Shown: piece after piece, positions 13,702 through 15,397 of the stretch
Position numbering within the stretch: the stretch's first letter is position 1
How the letters are laid out: each line of letters opens with the position of its first letter
Notes under the pieces: generated by a model
The model's input: only the letters and a program-made list of their open reading frames with translations
The model's database searches: none
Told to the model about the DNA's origin: nothing
Origin: UBA5972 sp964480735
GTDB lineage: Bacteria; Pseudomonadota; Alphaproteobacteria; Rhodobacterales; Rhodobacteraceae
Length of the DNA: 15,397 nucleotides
Direction: 5' to 3'
NCBI GenBank assembly: GCA_964480735.1
Contig: CAYZQS010000059.1
Location: forward strand, 1 to 15,397
Translations under genes and position numbers: made by a program

Positions 13702-15144
13702 TTGAATTCAGAACAGTTTTTGTCATCGCTGCGGGGCATTGTCGGTGCGAAATTCGTGCTGTCAGGTGACACCGAGCGCGGCAATTTTGACCGCGACGTT
13801 ACCGGCAAGTATCAGGGCAGATCGCTGGCCGTGGTGCGTCCGGCGTCAACTGCGGAAGTTGCAGCGACTGTCAAGCTGGCAAATCAGGCAAAAGTTGCGG
13901 TTGTCCCGCAAAGCGGCAACACCGGTCTGAACGGTGGGGCCTATCCCGGCGTGAATGAAAACCAGATAATTCTGTCCCTGAACCGGATGAATGCCATTCG
14001 AAAGATAAATCCCGCCGGGCGCACAGCGATTGCGGAAGCGGGCGTAATTCTGGAAAATCTGCACGCGGCCTGTGCGGCGCATGATCTGGTGTTTCCATTG
14101 TTGTTTGGTGCGCGCGGCAGTTGCATGATCGGCGGCAATCTGGCCACCAACGCCGGTGGGTCCAACGTTCTGCGTTATGGCAACACGCGGGATTTGTGCC
14201 TGGGGCTGGAGGTGGTGATGCCCGATGGCACGGTCGCTGATCTGATGAGCGAACTGCATAAGGACAACACCGGGTATGATCTGAAGAACCTGTTTATCGG
14301 GGCGGAGGGCACGCTGGGGATCATCACGGCGGCAGTTTTGAAACTGTCGCCAATGCCCAAAGCCTATGCCACGGCGATGGTTGCGGTTACGTCGATTCCG
14401 GTGGCCCTGAAGCTGCTGAACAAAATCCAGAATGCCAGCGGCGGCGCGGTGGAGGCGTTTGAGTATATGCCGAAGGATTATTTTGAACACCTTGGTGACG
14501 TTCACCCCAACCTGCGCCCGCCGTTTGAAACACCCGCAGAGGTTGGAATTTTGGTCGAACTGGGCGCGGTTGCACCAAGGGATGCCTCGCCGGCGGCGGA
14601 CGGCAGCATTCCGATCGTATCCCTTTTGGCGGACACCCTGGCAGAGGGGATGGCGTCCGGCGATGTTCTGGACGCGGTGGTGGCCCAAACGGTTGCGCAG
14701 CGGGCCGAAATGTGGAAACGCCGCGAGGTGGCGTTTGAGGTGGTGGTGCACCGTGGCCCGTCGATTGATACGGATGTGGCCGTGCCGCTGGACAGGGTGG
14801 ATGCTTTCGTGCGCCAGACCGCGCAGCGTTTGAGGGCGGATTTTCCCGGAGCAGAGGCCGCCACAATCGCCCATCTGGGCGACGGCAACCTGCATTATTC
14901 AGTCTGGCTGGAACCCGGCAGCGGACGTGCGCATACCAATGACGAATCCGAGGCTGTCTTTGGCATGATCGAAGACGTGGTACAGGCACAGCACGGCAGT
15001 TTTTCGGCCGAACACGGAATCGGTCTGTCCAAGAAATCCACGATGGCGCGGCGCAAGGACCCGGGTGCGCTGGAGGTGATGCGGGCGATCAAAGCGGCAC
15101 TTGATCCGAATAATATTATGAACCCCGGGAAGATGTTGCCTTAG
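13702..15144 (+). CDS. FAD-binding D-2-hydroxyacid dehydrogenase (D-2-hydroxyglutarate/D-lactate DH type), 480 aa
   Basis: A flavoprotein of the FAD_binding_4 plus FAD-oxidase_C family, which oxidises D-2-hydroxyacids to 2-oxoacids and passes electrons to an electron-transfer flavoprotein or quinone. The FAD domain shows VPQSGNTGLNGGA (68-80), MIGGNLATNAGGSNVLRYG (142-160) and GYDLKNLFIGAEGTLGIIT (191-209). The C-terminal domain shows HLGDGNLHY (391-399) and FSAEHGIGLSKK, ending NPGKMLP; the metal and substrate histidines of the family fall in these motifs. The start is TTG at 13702, supported by AGGGGG (13691-13696) five bases upstream, the best ribosome binding site in the window. The most similar families are D-2-hydroxyglutarate and D-lactate dehydrogenases; glycolate oxidase GlcD is less likely because no glcE/glcF follow. 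Its stop codon touches the MITE-like element. Confidence 0.9.
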   Translation: MNSEQFLSSLRGIVGAKFVLSGDTERGNFDRDVTGKYQGRSLAVVRPASTAEVAATVKLANQAKVAVVPQSGNTGLNGGAYPGVNENQIILSLNRMNAIRKINPAGRTAIAEAGVILENLHAACAAHDLVFPLLFGARGSCMIGGNLATNAGGSNVLRYGNTRDLCLGLEVVMPDGTVADLMSELHKDNTGYDLKNLFIGAEGTLGIITAAVLKLSPMPKAYATAMVAVTSIPVALKLLNKIQNASGGAVEAFEYMPKDYFEHLGDVHPNLRPPFETPAEVGILVELGAVAPRDASPAADGSIPIVSLLADTLAEGMASGDVLDAVVAQTVAQRAEMWKRREVAFEVVVHRGPSIDTDVAVPLDRVDAFVRQTAQRLRADFPGAEAATIAHLGDGNLHYSVWLEPGSGRAHTNDESEAVFGMIEDVVQAQHGSFSAEHGIGLSKKSTMARRKDPGALEVMRAIKAALDPNNIMNPGKMLP

Positions 15145-15391
15145 GGAACCTCTGAACACTGCGCGGGTATTGAAAAAATGACGGCCCCGCCCGGATGTGG
15201 GCTGGTGCGAAGACAGAGAATCGCATCTGTGTTCGCGATAATATCAAGCGTTATCAATTAGATGTGGCGCTGGCATAGCCCCCGCCGTGGGGCGGCCCTT
15301 TCGGGGATCGCAGGCAATCCCCTGTCGGCATTGGGGGGTCGTTTTTCAAAATGACGACAAAAATCGCGCGACTGTGTTGTTCAGAGGCCCC
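15144..15391. mobile_element. MITE-like non-autonomous element, about 248 bp
   Basis: The left end reads GGGAACCTCTGAACACTG from 15144. The right end, read inward from 15391 on the minus strand, is GGGGCCTCTGAACAACACAG. CCTCTGAACA is exact in both (15149-15158 and 15378-15387). An inner pair, TTGAAAAA (15170-15177) and TTTTTCAA (15342-15349), is also exactly inverted, and AAAATGACG occurs directly at 15175-15183 and 15348-15356. The interior has no credible gene and contains GC-rich hairpins. It begins at the last base of the preceding stop codon. I see no clear target-site duplication, and the parent insertion sequence is not identified. Confidence 0.55.
15303..15322. repeat. 6-bp stem-loop inside the MITE-like element
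   Basis: GGGGAT (15303-15308) pairs exactly with ATCCCC (15317-15322) around CGCAGGCA. Just upstream, CCGCC and GGCGG around GTGG form a second small hairpin (about 15283-15296). Downstream comes a G-run and then GTTTTT at 15341-15346, so a weak terminator for the upstream gene is conceivable. Confidence 0.45.
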
Positions 15392-15397
15392 GCAAAT

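Noticed and set aside
13846..14895. Long minus-strand open frame (349 codons) opposite the dehydrogenase gene
   Set aside because: It is a shadow of the well-supported plus-strand coding frame; its composition (His/Arg/Gln-rich) is typical of antisense translation.

Overview
The window looks like a piece of an alphaproteobacterial chromosome, most probably from the Rhodobacterales (Roseobacter-like). This is inferred from GC-rich coding sequence, TTG starts, the gene families present and their resemblance to Rhodobacteraceae proteins. No rRNA or marker gene settles it. There are ten protein genes: nine complete, and one (pyrB) cut by the left edge.

Left part (1-6173) is mostly housekeeping. 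pyrB (aspartate carbamoyltransferase, minus strand) is divergent from a short MetE-core methyltransferase gene (1019-2092, plus). Between that gene and the convergent ycjX-ycjF pair (minus) lie about 790 bases without a credible gene. This stretch is rich in inverted repeats and carries a degenerate but strictly in-register 8-bp tandem array (2474-2593). truA (tRNA pseudouridine synthase, plus) is divergent from ycjX.

Right part (6210-15144) is a catabolic locus. On the minus strand, in order of transcription, are an MmgE/PrpD-family protein, a CoxM-like FAD subunit, a fused [2Fe-2S]/molybdopterin hydroxylase of the xanthine dehydrogenase family, a protein resembling 6-hydroxynicotinate reductase, and an ApbE-like UPF0280 protein. 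The last four are packed with 4-bp ATGA overlaps or a 1-bp gap. A D-2-hydroxyglutarate/D-lactate dehydrogenase-type flavoprotein is transcribed divergently from the PrpD gene. The enzyme set suggests hydroxylation of an N-heterocyclic (nicotinate-like) ring by the Mo enzyme, reduction of the hydroxylated ring by the Fe-S/flavin reductase, and further processing of the opened acid by the PrpD-type and D-2-hydroxyacid dehydrogenase enzymes. The substrate cannot be read from the sequence. No transporter, regulator, amidase or ring-opening hydrolase lies inside the window.

The intergenic regions of this locus contain a palindrome (TTTGTACACAAA), several inverted repeats and an exact 10-mer shared by two gaps, which are candidate operators. 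The right edge (15144-15391) is a roughly 248-bp, non-coding, MITE-like element with terminal and subterminal inverted repeats, abutting the stop codon of the last gene.
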